A DNA stretch of 64,000 nucleotides from an uncultured Lachnospiraceae bacterium. GTDB lineage: Bacteria; Bacillota; Clostridia; Lachnospirales; Lachnospiraceae. The first letter of the stretch is position 1; each line of letters starts with the position of its first letter. Positions 46,171 through 54,383 of this stretch are shown piece by piece. The translations under genes were made by a program, and so were the position numbers. The notes beneath the pieces are model-generated. The model was not told the DNA's origin, made no database searches, and saw only the letters and a list, made by a program, of their open reading frames with translations. The DNA lies in NCBI GenBank assembly GCA_947567595.1, contig CANOMQ010000008.1, forward strand, positions 1 through 64,000, given 5' to 3'.

Positions 46171-47572
46171 ATGCCGTCCCCTTCCCTTCGTGCGCCATGC
46201 CAAACATTGCCGCGTTTTCCATGCCGTCATCAAACAGCGACAACTGCTTATAGGTCATGCCGTCCTTGTCAAAGGGCAGCTTCTCATGCTCCGATAAAAG
46301 GTTGCGTGTAATGTAGTCCTCATCAATCTTGGTATGGTACATCATTTTTCCATTGCAGGTGATAAAGTACAATGCTCTTTTGAGCACCACACCGATTTTC
46401 TTTAGATTGTCAAAGCCAAGCGCACTGCTTTTTCTTGCCTTGCAGATACGCTGTGCGCTCTTTACGCCAATTCCCGGCACGCGCAGCAGCGTTGTGTAGT
46501 CCGCCTTGTTAATCTCCACCGGAAACTGCTCTAAATGGCGGAGCGCCCAGTCGCACTTTGGATCTAAGAGGATATTGAAATTTTGGTGCTTTTCATTTAA
46601 AAGCTCGTTTACCCGAAAGCTGTAGTAACGAAGCAGCCAATCTGCCTGATAAAGGCGGTGCTCCCGAAGAAGCGGAGATGCCGTCGTCACCGCAGGGAGC
46701 GCTTTATCCTCATTCACACCCACATATGCGGAATAGAAAACCCTTTTCAAAGCAAATTTGTCATATAAGCTCTCTGCTACCGACATAATCTGATAATCGC
46801 TCTCCGGCGTTGCCCCGATAATCATTTGCGTTGATTGTCCCGCAGGCACAAACGATGGCGCACTTTTATAAAGCGCAAGCTCCTGCTTCCCCTGTGCAAT
46901 ACCGTTTTGTATCTGACGCATCGGCTTTAGAATGCTTTTCCGGTGCTTATTGGGCGCAAGCTTTTCTAACCCCTCCGCGGTTGGCAGCTCCAGATTGACA
47001 CTCATTCTGTCCGCAAGATATCCCGTCTGCTGAATGAGCACCGGATCGGCTCCCGGAATGCCCTTGACATGAACATACCCGCGGAAACGGTACACGTTCC
47101 GAAGCAGGTATAAAGTCTGATAAATCCGTTCCATTGTATCGTTCGGATTATTGACAATGCCGGAGCTTAGAAAAAATCCTTCTATATAATTGCGCTTATA
47201 AAAATTCATGGTAAGCTCACAAATCTCTTCCGGCGTGAAGGTGGCTCTTGGTACGTCATTGCTTCTGCGGTTGATGCAGTACTTACAGTCATAAACGCAC
47301 TCATTTGACATGAGTATTTTTAATAAGGAAATGCATCTTCCGTCTGATGAGAAGCTGTGGCAAATGCCTGCCGCCAGACAGTTGCCCATATCACGTCCGT
47401 TTCCCTTCCTGTTAACACCGGAGCTTGTACATGCCACATCATACTTTGCCGCGTCTGTCAGGATTTCAAGCTTTTCCATAATCGACTTTCTTGTTGTGGA
47501 GTACAATTCAAGCTTTATTTCATTTTCACAAACGACGTTTTCTGACGCCAAATCACTTGAAATCTGTCCCAT
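46163..47572 (-). CDS. Radical SAM DNA repair/modification protein (TIGR03916 type)
   Basis: Radical SAM enzyme with the cluster motif CVYDCKYC (about residues 90-97, CX3CX2C) in the barrel. The C-terminal helix-hairpin-helix LLRVPGIGVKSAQRICKARK (about 365-385) is of the DNA-binding kind. The family is annotated as a putative DNA modification/repair protein and is a constant partner of the gene that follows. GAGGTGG lies before the ATG at 47572. Three LexA/DinR-like boxes cover the promoter region, which would place the pair in the SOS response. The lesion or base acted on is not established. Confidence 0.87.
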   Translation of the reverse strand: MGQISSDLASENVVCENEIKLELYSTTRKSIMEKLEILTDAAKYDVACTSSGVNRKGNGRDMGNCLAAGICHSFSSDGRCISLLKILMSNECVYDCKYCINRRSNDVPRATFTPEEICELTMNFYKRNYIEGFFLSSGIVNNPNDTMERIYQTLYLLRNVYRFRGYVHVKGIPGADPVLIQQTGYLADRMSVNLELPTAEGLEKLAPNKHRKSILKPMRQIQNGIAQGKQELALYKSAPSFVPAGQSTQMIIGATPESDYQIMSVAESLYDKFALKRVFYSAYVGVNEDKALPAVTTASPLLREHRLYQADWLLRYYSFRVNELLNEKHQNFNILLDPKCDWALRHLEQFPVEINKADYTTLLRVPGIGVKSAQRICKARKSSALGFDNLKKIGVVLKRALYFITCNGKMMYHTKIDEDYITRNLLSEHEKLPFDKDGMTYKQLSLFDDGMENAAMFGMAHEGKGTAYV

Positions 47573-47582
47573 TATGCCACCT

Positions 47583-47635
47583 CGAACATTTATTCAGAAA
47601 TTTTGTTCGTATTTATAGTAACACACATTTGTTCT
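47583..47635 (-). promoter_or_regulatory. Three LexA/DinR-like boxes before the radical SAM gene
   Basis: Against the Firmicutes consensus CGAACATATGTTCG I count CGAACATTTATTCA at 47583-47596 (11/14), AGAAATTTTGTTCG at 47596-47609 (10/14) and CACACATTTGTTCT at 47622-47635 (10/14). A TATAAA -10-like hexamer lies at 47612-47617 between boxes two and three. LexA repression is inferred. Confidence 0.5.
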
Positions 47636-47680
47636 GATTGCAAGTATGTTTTTTAAATTTCTTTTGGAACCTTTTTCCAA

Positions 47681-48004
47681 TTATGATAATTCACATATGA
47701 GCTCCAAAATTCTCAATACATTTTGTTTTTGATAGTCGTTGTACTTATTCAGAAGCTTGTTGATGTACAGGTTACAAGGCTCTTCTCCGCTTTTTCCGAC
47801 AAGAATATAGTCACATTTTACCTCAAGCGCGTCGGACAGGTGATAGAGCACCTCTGCCGTAAAGCCTTTCTTTCCTGTTTCGATTTCATATAGAAATTTC
47901 GATGATACATTTGATTTGCTTGCGAGATAATCTCTTGTGTAACCCTTGGTGAGTCTTAACTGGTGAATTCGTTCCCCTGCTTTCACATAAATCTGACTAA
48001 TCAT
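47681..48004 (-). CDS. XRE-family regulator next to agrB
   Basis: A 107-residue single-domain regulator with a Cro/C1-type HTH (about 8-65, with RLTKGYTRDYLASKSNVSSKFLYEIETGKKG) and a short helical C-terminal tail. The ATG at 48004 has AAGGG upstream; a longer frame from 48085 lacks support. It is divergent from agrB across a 308-bp region with a large inverted repeat, so it may control agrBD. An effector domain is absent; control may come from its own level or a partner protein. Repressor or activator cannot be told from sequence. Confidence 0.88.
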   Translation of the reverse strand: MISQIYVKAGERIHQLRLTKGYTRDYLASKSNVSSKFLYEIETGKKGFTAEVLYHLSDALEVKCDYILVGKSGEEPCNLYINKLLNKYNDYQKQNVLRILELICELS

Positions 48005-48175
48005 AATTTCTTCCCTTTCTCTTTTTGCGTGTGCCAGCTCTGCCTTTGGCCTTCCTTGAGCTGGACTGTTACCTTTGTGTTCCAATTAATACCTTCTCAC
48101 TGCTGCCGCTTCGTGCTCGGGCAGTGGTATGAGTTAACATAATATATGTTGCGCGATTTTTGTCGAAAAATGTAT

Positions 48176-48251
48176 TAAAGTATGCGAAATCGCGTTTTAA
48201 CGACAATATTCTCCAATTTTTGGTATTTTATACGCGATTTCACATACTTTA
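48176..48251. promoter_or_regulatory. Inverted repeat with CGCGATTT motifs upstream of agrB
   Basis: TAAAGTATGCGAAATCGCGT (48176-48195) and ACGCGATTTCACATACTTTA (48232-48251) are inverted copies with one mismatch, 36 bp apart. A third CGCGATTT lies at 48152-48159. These are likely binding sites for the neighbouring XRE protein or the LytTR regulator. I see no convincing pair of AgrA-type LytTR direct repeats. Confidence 0.55.
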
Positions 48252-48312
48252 TTCCGATTTTCCATTACATTATGCTTTTTGTATTAATATGGGCGAGGTG
48301 GAGGGATGTGAG

Positions 48313-48876
48313 TTGCAAAACATTTTACATATGGCGAGCGAGAGTGCCAATCTAAACTCTAAGGAGCAAAAGTTTTTAATATTCCGTCTGAAATGTATTT
48401 TATACGATATCAGTAAATTGATTTTGTTTACGGCATTTTTTGCGGTGATGCATAAGCTAAGCGGTTTTATCTTCGCCTTTCTGATTTTTTATCCGATACG
48501 GCAGATATCCGGTGGGCTTCATTTTAAGCACTATTTTTCCTGTTTGGTGTTCTCATTTGTTTATATGCTTCTTGTTGTTGCAGTGCTTTCACCTCTGACA
48601 CTGGAACTTGCGGTTGTCGTCCCTATCTTGGCAGTTTGCGCAACTGTCATTTATGCGATAGGGCCGATACGTCCGCCTTCAAGACCTGCGTTGAGTAAGC
48701 AGGAATTTGCGGAGCACCGTAAGAAGGCGTTTAGCATTGTTTGTTATGAAGCGGTACTGGTTGTATTGTTTTTTGATAGCGAGCTTGCCAGTGTGGGGTA
48801 TTGGACTATTATTTTGCATACGTTGCAGTTGGTAATAGCGTTTATTGTTAAGAAAGGTGGTGAAAGAAATGCTTAA
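48313..48876 (+). CDS. agrB: AgrB-like peptide-processing membrane protease
   Basis: Integral membrane cysteine endopeptidase that cuts the AgrD precursor and closes its thiolactone ring. The catalytic region is complete: R63-x3-GG with His70 in SGGLHF and Cys77 in FSC, at the same 7-residue spacing as in S. aureus AgrB. Several TM helices follow, ending IVKKGGERNA. The start is TTG with GGAGGG 7 nt upstream, giving 187 aa, the usual size; a longer frame would run through the promoter repeats. It overlaps agrD by 8 bp. Confidence 0.92.
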   Translation: MQNILHMASESANLNSKEQKFLIFRLKCILYDISKLILFTAFFAVMHKLSGFIFAFLIFYPIRQISGGLHFKHYFSCLVFSFVYMLLVVAVLSPLTLELAVVVPILAVCATVIYAIGPIRPPSRPALSKQEFAEHRKKAFSIVCYEAVLVVLFFDSELASVGYWTIILHTLQLVIAFIVKKGGERNA

Positions 48877-49015
48877 GAAATTGTCTTTGGAAAAGGTTGA
48901 GTTACTTTTGGCTTCTGCTTTTGCAACTGTTCTTATTACTTTAATTGTTGATTTGCCTTATACAGGTCTGTGTACTTTCTTCTTTGGAGAGCCTGAATAT
49001 CCATTTGATGAGTAA
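48869..49015 (+). CDS. agrD: AgrD-like autoinducing peptide precursor (48 aa)
   Basis: A short gene overlapping agrB by 8 bp, with AGGTGG before the ATG. The N-terminal amphipathic/hydrophobic helix (about 1-28) is followed by DLPYTGLCTFFF and the acidic tail GEPEYPFDE. This is the AgrD plan: membrane helix, ring segment, charged recognition tail. The single Cys35 and four following residues would form a five-membered thiolactone ring C-T-F-F-F, with AgrB cleaving before Gly40. The N-terminal edge of the mature peptide is unknown; YTGL is the likely tail region. The ring sequence is unfamiliar to me. Confidence 0.88.
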   Translation: MLKKLSLEKVELLLASAFATVLITLIVDLPYTGLCTFFFGEPEYPFDE

Positions 49016-49032
49016 GCTCTATTATTCTCGCA

Positions 49033-49068
49033 TTTTTATCGTATAGGAAATTTCCTATACGATAAAAA
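49033..49068. terminator. Perfect 36-bp palindrome between agrD and agrC
   Basis: TTTTTATCGTATAGGAAA is followed at once by its exact reverse complement (49033-49050 and 49051-49068). The stem is flanked by A and T runs on either side, so it can act as a bidirectional terminator for the convergent agrBD and agrAC units. The gap 49069-49241 is AT-rich and has no gene I can support. Confidence 0.8.
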
Positions 49069-49241
49069 GCTTCGAATATCATTATTTCTACTATATTTAA
49101 GCAAATATAAAAAACCACATAAAACCGCATAAAATAATTTTTATATACCACTCACGAACAAAGCAAATATAAGACTCTGAAATTGTCATTGTTAGGGAGA
49201 CAAATTTGTACAGAATTTTAAATTTACTTATTTATAGATTT

Positions 49242-50483
49242 CTAAAAACACACTTTAAAACATAAGTAATTCATATTATCTTTTGTGATGTTTTCTGCTT
49301 GAATACTTGCTTTATATTTTTTCAATAATATATTCACTCTATATAGTCCAACTCCATGTTTCTCCCCCTTTGTGCTATATCCATACTCAAAAAATTTTTC
49401 AATCTCACTATTGGTCTTCCAACTACTTATATTAGCTATAGAAAATAAAATTTTGCTCTCTTTTTTTCCCAATCTTAACTCCATTTCTGTATCCCCTTGT
49501 TCTCTGAGCGCTTCAATAGCATTATCAAAGAGAATACCGATAATCTCTATTAAATCATTTACTGCAATATGTTCAATATTAATATCTTGTATTTCATATG
49601 TTATGTTAATATTGTATGCGGACGCAGTTGTGAACTTAGAGTATAAATAACCTACTAAAATTGGGGACATATTCAATTTCAATAATTTATTATATTTATT
49701 ATCCTGTAATATTCTCTCACAATATTTATCTTGTTCATCAAATAATTCTTCTATATTTCGAATTGTATATCGCATACATTTAATTGCATTAATATGATTA
49801 TCAAATTCATGCTGCTTCAGTCTAATTGTAGTCACTGCATCTTCAAATGTTTTTGTATATAACTCATAAGTTCTCAATTCCTCTTCCTTATGTTTCTTCT
49901 CGTTTTCTGAATTAATCCAAAGAATAAGCATTAGTGCTACTATCAAAAAGCAAATTACCATTTGTCGCATAGAATATGCATTAATCACTTTATATTCTGT
50001 AAAATATGAAATCAAACATATTAGCAAAAAAAATAGCAATATAATAAAAATAACTCTTCCAAACTTGGTAACTATATTCACCAATATGTTAAAATATTCC
50101 CTTTTCCATATTAAAAAAAATGCTGCAATTAAAATATTTATAATTATCATTACCAAATAAATATCAAATATTTTAAGTATTGACTCACCAATTGCCGCAT
50201 ATATCAAAAGTTGAAGCATTGGTATCGTACATATTGTTACACCAAATGGTTTTATTGCCCGTTTCCATGTATTCGTTATTCTAATTCTTATATACAGAAA
50301 CCAATATACATACAATATTAAATTACCGAAACTAGTCCCTTCTAGTATAAATATTAATAACATATAAAATGCAAAATCAAAAACACTAATCCAGCTAATA
50401 TTAATCTTCTTATTAGCCATTTTATGTATACAAAGTACAATACTCACATACTCCGTAAATAGTTTCAAAAAATTACCAATCAT
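49242..50483 (-). CDS. agrC: AgrC-like GHKL sensor histidine kinase
   Basis: Membrane receptor kinase of 413 aa. About six TM segments occupy residues 1-190. The phosphoacceptor box is RLKQHEFDNHINAI with His225, and the GHKL ATPase domain has ILFDNAIEAL (Asn321), SIANIS and STKGEKHGVGLYRV. This is the AgrC/ComD architecture for sensing cyclic peptides. The ATG overlaps the response-regulator stop by 4 bp (ATGA). The gene is markedly more AT-rich than most of the window, which suggests acquisition or fast divergence. The ligand is presumably the AgrD-derived peptide encoded next door. Confidence 0.88.
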   Translation of the reverse strand: MIGNFLKLFTEYVSIVLCIHKMANKKINISWISVFDFAFYMLLIFILEGTSFGNLILYVYWFLYIRIRITNTWKRAIKPFGVTICTIPMLQLLIYAAIGESILKIFDIYLVMIIINILIAAFFLIWKREYFNILVNIVTKFGRVIFIILLFFLLICLISYFTEYKVINAYSMRQMVICFLIVALMLILWINSENEKKHKEEELRTYELYTKTFEDAVTTIRLKQHEFDNHINAIKCMRYTIRNIEELFDEQDKYCERILQDNKYNKLLKLNMSPILVGYLYSKFTTASAYNINITYEIQDINIEHIAVNDLIEIIGILFDNAIEALREQGDTEMELRLGKKESKILFSIANISSWKTNSEIEKFFEYGYSTKGEKHGVGLYRVNILLKKYKASIQAENITKDNMNYLCFKVCF

Positions 50484-51199
50484 AATTCCTCAAAAAACCC
50501 CTTCTTCATCCTACCGCCAATCCGAACAACCTTCCCATTCCGCAGCTTCACCATCAAATTCACCTTATCCACATACTCAATAAACCGCCTGTTCACGACG
50601 GTATTTCTGCTGCATTGGACAAAATGCTTTCTTGGCAAATCCTTCATAAGATTTTTCAGCGATGCATATGGAATTTCAATCGTCTCGTCGAGCGTGTAAA
50701 TCATGACATTTCTAAAGCTTGTCTCCAAATAAATCATTCTGTCGATATTCAGGGCATAAAGCACGCCGTCCTTCCTGTAATAGAAAACGCCGCTGTCCCT
50801 GTCATCACAAAGAGGTGCCTGTAATGCACGGCTTATGATTTTGCCTACATTGTCCATATCGAAAGGCTTTTCAATGTAATCATAACAATGCAGATTGTGA
50901 AACGCGTTCATCGCCTCATCTACAAGGCTTGTGATAAAAATAACAGGTGTAAATTCATAGCGCTTATATTTTCTGAGTCTGTCTATCAGCACAATCCCCG
51001 AAATATCATGTGCGTTTTCGCCGTCCAAAATGATATCCACCAAGAACAGGTCAATTTCATTTTCCATCGCATACTTATACGCGTCCGCACTATTATCAAC
51101 GCAAAAAACAGCACCGACAGTGTCACATTTTCGTGTCAATTCCGCCAGTGCTTCCATACATGATCTATTGTCCTCAATTATCAGTACATTTCTTTTCAT
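50480..51199 (-). CDS. agrA: AgrA-like LytTR response regulator
   Basis: Two-domain regulator of 239 aa. Receiver domain (about 1-125) with the acidic pair Glu9/Asp10, phosphoacceptor Asp55 in LFLVDIILDG, and Lys in YIEKPFD. LytTR DNA-binding domain (about 140-239) with MIYLETSFRNVMIYT and HFVQCSRNTVVNRRFIEYVD. It is cotranscribed with the kinase (4-bp overlap) and lies 20 bp downstream of a small XRE gene. It probably activates agrBD and other targets when phosphorylated; the promoter sites are not obvious. Confidence 0.92.
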   Translation of the reverse strand: MKRNVLIIEDNRSCMEALAELTRKCDTVGAVFCVDNSADAYKYAMENEIDLFLVDIILDGENAHDISGIVLIDRLRKYKRYEFTPVIFITSLVDEAMNAFHNLHCYDYIEKPFDMDNVGKIISRALQAPLCDDRDSGVFYYRKDGVLYALNIDRMIYLETSFRNVMIYTLDETIEIPYASLKNLMKDLPRKHFVQCSRNTVVNRRFIEYVDKVNLMVKLRNGKVVRIGGRMKKGFFEEL

Positions 51200-51219
51200 A
51201 GTTTACAGCATGCCCAATG

Positions 51220-51462
51220 CTAACCGATTTCCTGCTCCAAATCGTGGAACAATCCGCTGTGGAAAAATTCGTCCAGCGGGATATTCAAACCGTCACAGAT
51301 TACTTTAATTGTCACAATTCCCGTATTTTTGCTGTTTCCGTTCATGATGTTTTTCAGTGTTGATGGCGGCATTCCCGCATTATACGCCAATTGTGAGATC
51401 TTCAAGTTCCTTTCATCACAAAGTTTTTTGATTCTGCACACTACTGCTTCCTGTGTCTTCAA
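51220..51462 (-). CDS. Small XRE-family regulator upstream of agrA
   Basis: An 80-residue Cro/C1-type HTH protein with IKKLCDERNLKISQLAYNAGMPPSTLKNIMNG (about 11-42) and a short tail IPLDEFFHSGLFHDLEQEIG. The start is TTG, with GAGGTG about 8 nt upstream. It is the first gene of a probable XRE-agrA-agrC operon. A near-palindrome at 51543-51563 upstream may be its own operator. Stand-alone XRE proteins of this size often autoregulate. Confidence 0.82.
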   Translation of the reverse strand: MKTQEAVVCRIKKLCDERNLKISQLAYNAGMPPSTLKNIMNGNSKNTGIVTIKVICDGLNIPLDEFFHSGLFHDLEQEIG

Positions 51463-51542
51463 TTGCCCTTCACCTCTATATGAAATAATTTCTCATAAAA
51501 GTTCCGCAAACGTATCAGTTATTGTCCATACGTGCTTCCCTT

Positions 51543-51563
51543 TTGTATTATCTCATATTACAA
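51543..51563. promoter_or_regulatory. Near-palindrome upstream of the XRE-agrA-agrC unit
   Basis: TTGTATTAT and ATATTACAA flank CTC; 8 of 9 positions are complementary. It lies about 80 bp before the XRE start. Candidate operator. Confidence 0.4.
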
Positions 51564-51632
51564 GATTTCTATCAGGCAACCGGTTCTTATATGGTCTTTG
51601 TGACATTTTTATACATTTTCTGCATATTCCGC

Positions 51633-52991
51633 CTATGCCTTATCCGTCCGAAGCGCTTTGCGGGAAACAATCAGGAACGTAAGCGCATGCACCAAAAATG
51701 TGACTGTCCAAGTGACCGGATACGATATGTAAATCGTTTTCATGGTGTGGTACTCTGGGATTTGGAAAATTGTCGCAATCCATAAAAGCCGCAGTCCGCA
51801 GGCACCAATCAAAGACACAATCATCGGAACGACGGAATATCCAATTCCCCTTAGCGCCCCGACAAACACGTCCATCATTCCGCAAAGCGCGTAAAGCGTG
51901 CAAATCACGTGCATTCGTCCCAGCCCTGCCGCCACCACATCTGCATTTGGCGAATAAATGCCAAGCAGCGGTTCCCCGAAAAGCACCGCAAGATTTCCGA
52001 GCACAGCTCCCGTGATGATGACATACAGCTCACCCGCAAACAAAATTTTGTAAATGCGCTTGTACTCTTTTGCACCATAATTCTGGCTGGTAAAGGAAAT
52101 GGTCGCCTGATAAAAGGCATTCATTGCCATGTAGACAAAGCCTTCAATATTTGCCGCCGCCGAATTTCCGGCAACCGCCACCGCACCAAACGAGTTCACC
52201 GCCGACTGAATGACCACGTTCGACAGCGAAAACACCATTCCCTGAAAGCCTGCCGGCAGACCGATTTTGACAATCCTTACAAACTTTGCCCCATAAATCC
52301 GAAGCTCCCTTAGCTCTAAATGGATACCTCCCTGCTCCTTTATTAAACAGCGCACGACAAGAAGCGCCGAAATCGTTTGCGAAATCGCGGTTGCCGCCGC
52401 CACGCCTGCCACGCCCATATGACAGACAATGACAAAAAAGAGATTTAAAATCACGTTGATAATCCCTGCGCCAAGCAGATAGTAGAGCGGTCTTTGCGTA
52501 TCGCCGACCGCGCGCAAAATGGCGCTTCCGAAATTGTAAACCATTGTTGATGTCATTCCGAGAAAGTAAATGCGCAGATATATGACCGCAAGCCCCAAAA
52601 CCTCCTCGGGTGCCTGCATCAGCTCCAAAAGCGGTTTTGCACCTAAAATTCCTATAATTGTCAGGATAATGCCGCTGCAAATGCTTAGCAAAATCGACGT
52701 ATGGACGGTTTCCTTTAAATCCTTCTCCTTTTTTGCGCCGTAATACTGCGCTACTAGAACATTCGTTCCTATTGAAAGTCCCACAAATACATTGGTTAGC
52801 AGATTAATCAGTGAGCTGTTTGAACCAACAGCAGCAAGCGCGTTGTCACCTGCAAAACGTCCAACCACCACAATGTCTGCCGCATTAAACAAAAGCTGTA
52901 AAATGCTCGAACACATCAGTGGAATGGCAAAGAGCAGCATTTTCTGAAATACCGAACCGCTGCACATATCGATTTCATATTTCTTCTTCAT
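51633..52991 (-). CDS. MATE-family efflux transporter (first of pair)
   Basis: Cation/drug antiporter of the multidrug and toxin extrusion family, 452 aa with about 12 TM helices in two similar halves. Typical features are IPLMCSSILQLLFNAADIVVVGRFAGDNALAAVG near the N-terminus (about 18-52) and VAQYYGAKKEKDLKETV. The substrate is unknown; MATE proteins commonly export organic cations or flavin-like compounds using Na+ or H+. It lies 17 bp downstream of the second MATE gene and is probably cotranscribed with it. No regulator is adjacent. Confidence 0.92.
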   Translation of the reverse strand: MKKKYEIDMCSGSVFQKMLLFAIPLMCSSILQLLFNAADIVVVGRFAGDNALAAVGSNSSLINLLTNVFVGLSIGTNVLVAQYYGAKKEKDLKETVHTSILLSICSGIILTIIGILGAKPLLELMQAPEEVLGLAVIYLRIYFLGMTSTMVYNFGSAILRAVGDTQRPLYYLLGAGIINVILNLFFVIVCHMGVAGVAAATAISQTISALLVVRCLIKEQGGIHLELRELRIYGAKFVRIVKIGLPAGFQGMVFSLSNVVIQSAVNSFGAVAVAGNSAAANIEGFVYMAMNAFYQATISFTSQNYGAKEYKRIYKILFAGELYVIITGAVLGNLAVLFGEPLLGIYSPNADVVAAGLGRMHVICTLYALCGMMDVFVGALRGIGYSVVPMIVSLIGACGLRLLWIATIFQIPEYHTMKTIYISYPVTWTVTFLVHALTFLIVSRKALRTDKA

Positions 52992-53008
52992 GACCTACAC
53001 CCTCTCTT

Positions 53009-54382
53009 TCACACATTTTCCATGTTATCCGCCATCTGTTTTGTCCCGCTCCATATCGGATTGCGCAAGGTCATCACAATCAATGGAATGACCATCAGAA
53101 ACCAAATTACCGGCTCCGTCCAGATAATTCCCCAGTATCCAAACAGCCGTACAAACACAAAGGTAAACACAAGCTTACCGACAAGCTCGATAAAGCTGGA
53201 AAAAATCGGCGTTTTGTAATCGCCAAAGCCCTGCATGGAATTGCGCAGAATGACGATAAACACGACAACAATCAAAAAGGACATGTCCACCTTCAGATAA
53301 GTCGCGCCCCAGTAAATGATTTTCGCATTGTCCGTGCTTGCAAGAAACGCAATTAAGTACGGCGAAACCGTGTGCGCAAGGACGAAAATAAACGCAACCC
53401 ACATACTTCCTAAAAGCAGGGCGTCCTTCATTCCCTTGCGTATCCTGTCGTATTTGCCCGCGCCGAAATTCTGACCGCAATAGGTCGCCATCGCCGCTCC
53501 CAAGACGCTGACCGGAAGGTTCCAAATCTCAAACACCTTGCGCGCCGCCGTATGTGCCACAATAATCGTTGTCCCAAGCTGGTTAATGCCGCTTTGCAGC
53601 ACCAGTGAGCCAAAATTGACAAGACTTGACATCAGCCCCATCGAAAGCCCGCTCTCGTACATTGCCAAAACCTGACTTTTGGTGAGCGCGAAATCCGACC
53701 TTGTGATATGCAGAACCGGAAAGCCCACGTAAATCCGAATGAGGCATAATATCACGGATACAAGCTGTGCCAAAACCGTCGCCACTGCGGCGCCCTTTAC
53801 GCCCGTGCCAAATCCGAGAATAAACGCATAGTCGAGAACAACGTTTAAGACAGAGGCAATCACAAGAAAAATCAGCGGTGTCAGCGAGTCGCCGATTGCC
53901 CGAAGCATGTTGGCGCACAGATTGTATGCGAGTGTGACAAACATTCCCCATATCAAAATGCTGATATAGGCACATGCCGTCTCAAGCTGTTTATCCGGTA
54001 CATTTAAGAGGAGCAAAATCGGCTGGATAAACAGCACGGTTCCCACAATCAGAACCGCAGCCGTGGCAAAGCCAAGAAGAATGGAGCCTGCCACATTTCG
54101 TTTCAGCCCCCTCTCGTCACCGCTTCCAAAATACCTTGAAGTAATCACGCTAAACCCCAAGCTCAAGCCGTTGAAAAAACCTGTGAACAACGCGTAGAGT
54201 GATGAAACCGCCCCCACTGCCGCAAGCGCGTCCTCGCCCAAAATACTTCCCACAATCTTTGTGTCTACCAAATTATAAAAAATCTGAAACAAATTCCCTA
54301 AAAAAATGGGAATTGCAAATAATAAAATGCGCTTTAACGGTCTGCCCTGTGTCAGGTTTAATGTTGTTTTCGATGCTTTCAT
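53009..54382 (-). CDS. MATE-family efflux transporter (second of pair)
   Basis: A 457-residue, roughly 12-TM MATE transporter, paralogous to the neighbour but clearly divergent. N-terminal block AIPIFLGNLFQIFYNLVDTKIVGSILGEDALAAVGAVS (about 18-55) and SRYFGSGDERGLKRNVAGS. The tandem arrangement suggests either a duplicated exporter with diverged substrates or, less likely, two half-functions of one system. It follows the RsmF-like gene by 1 bp on the same strand, so all may be one transcript led by argC. Confidence 0.92.
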   Translation of the reverse strand: MKASKTTLNLTQGRPLKRILLFAIPIFLGNLFQIFYNLVDTKIVGSILGEDALAAVGAVSSLYALFTGFFNGLSLGFSVITSRYFGSGDERGLKRNVAGSILLGFATAAVLIVGTVLFIQPILLLLNVPDKQLETACAYISILIWGMFVTLAYNLCANMLRAIGDSLTPLIFLVIASVLNVVLDYAFILGFGTGVKGAAVATVLAQLVSVILCLIRIYVGFPVLHITRSDFALTKSQVLAMYESGLSMGLMSSLVNFGSLVLQSGINQLGTTIIVAHTAARKVFEIWNLPVSVLGAAMATYCGQNFGAGKYDRIRKGMKDALLLGSMWVAFIFVLAHTVSPYLIAFLASTDNAKIIYWGATYLKVDMSFLIVVVFIVILRNSMQGFGDYKTPIFSSFIELVGKLVFTFVFVRLFGYWGIIWTEPVIWFLMVIPLIVMTLRNPIWSGTKQMADNMENV

Positions 54383-54383
54383 G

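Noticed and set aside
48160-48312. N-terminal extension of AgrB to 238 aa
   Set aside because: It would translate the promoter and inverted repeats, and the TTG at 48313 has a strong Shine-Dalgarno and gives normal length.
48936-49151. Minus-strand 71-aa ORF across agrD and the 36-bp palindrome
   Set aside because: It runs through the palindrome and antisense to agrD, with no Shine-Dalgarno; shadow frame.
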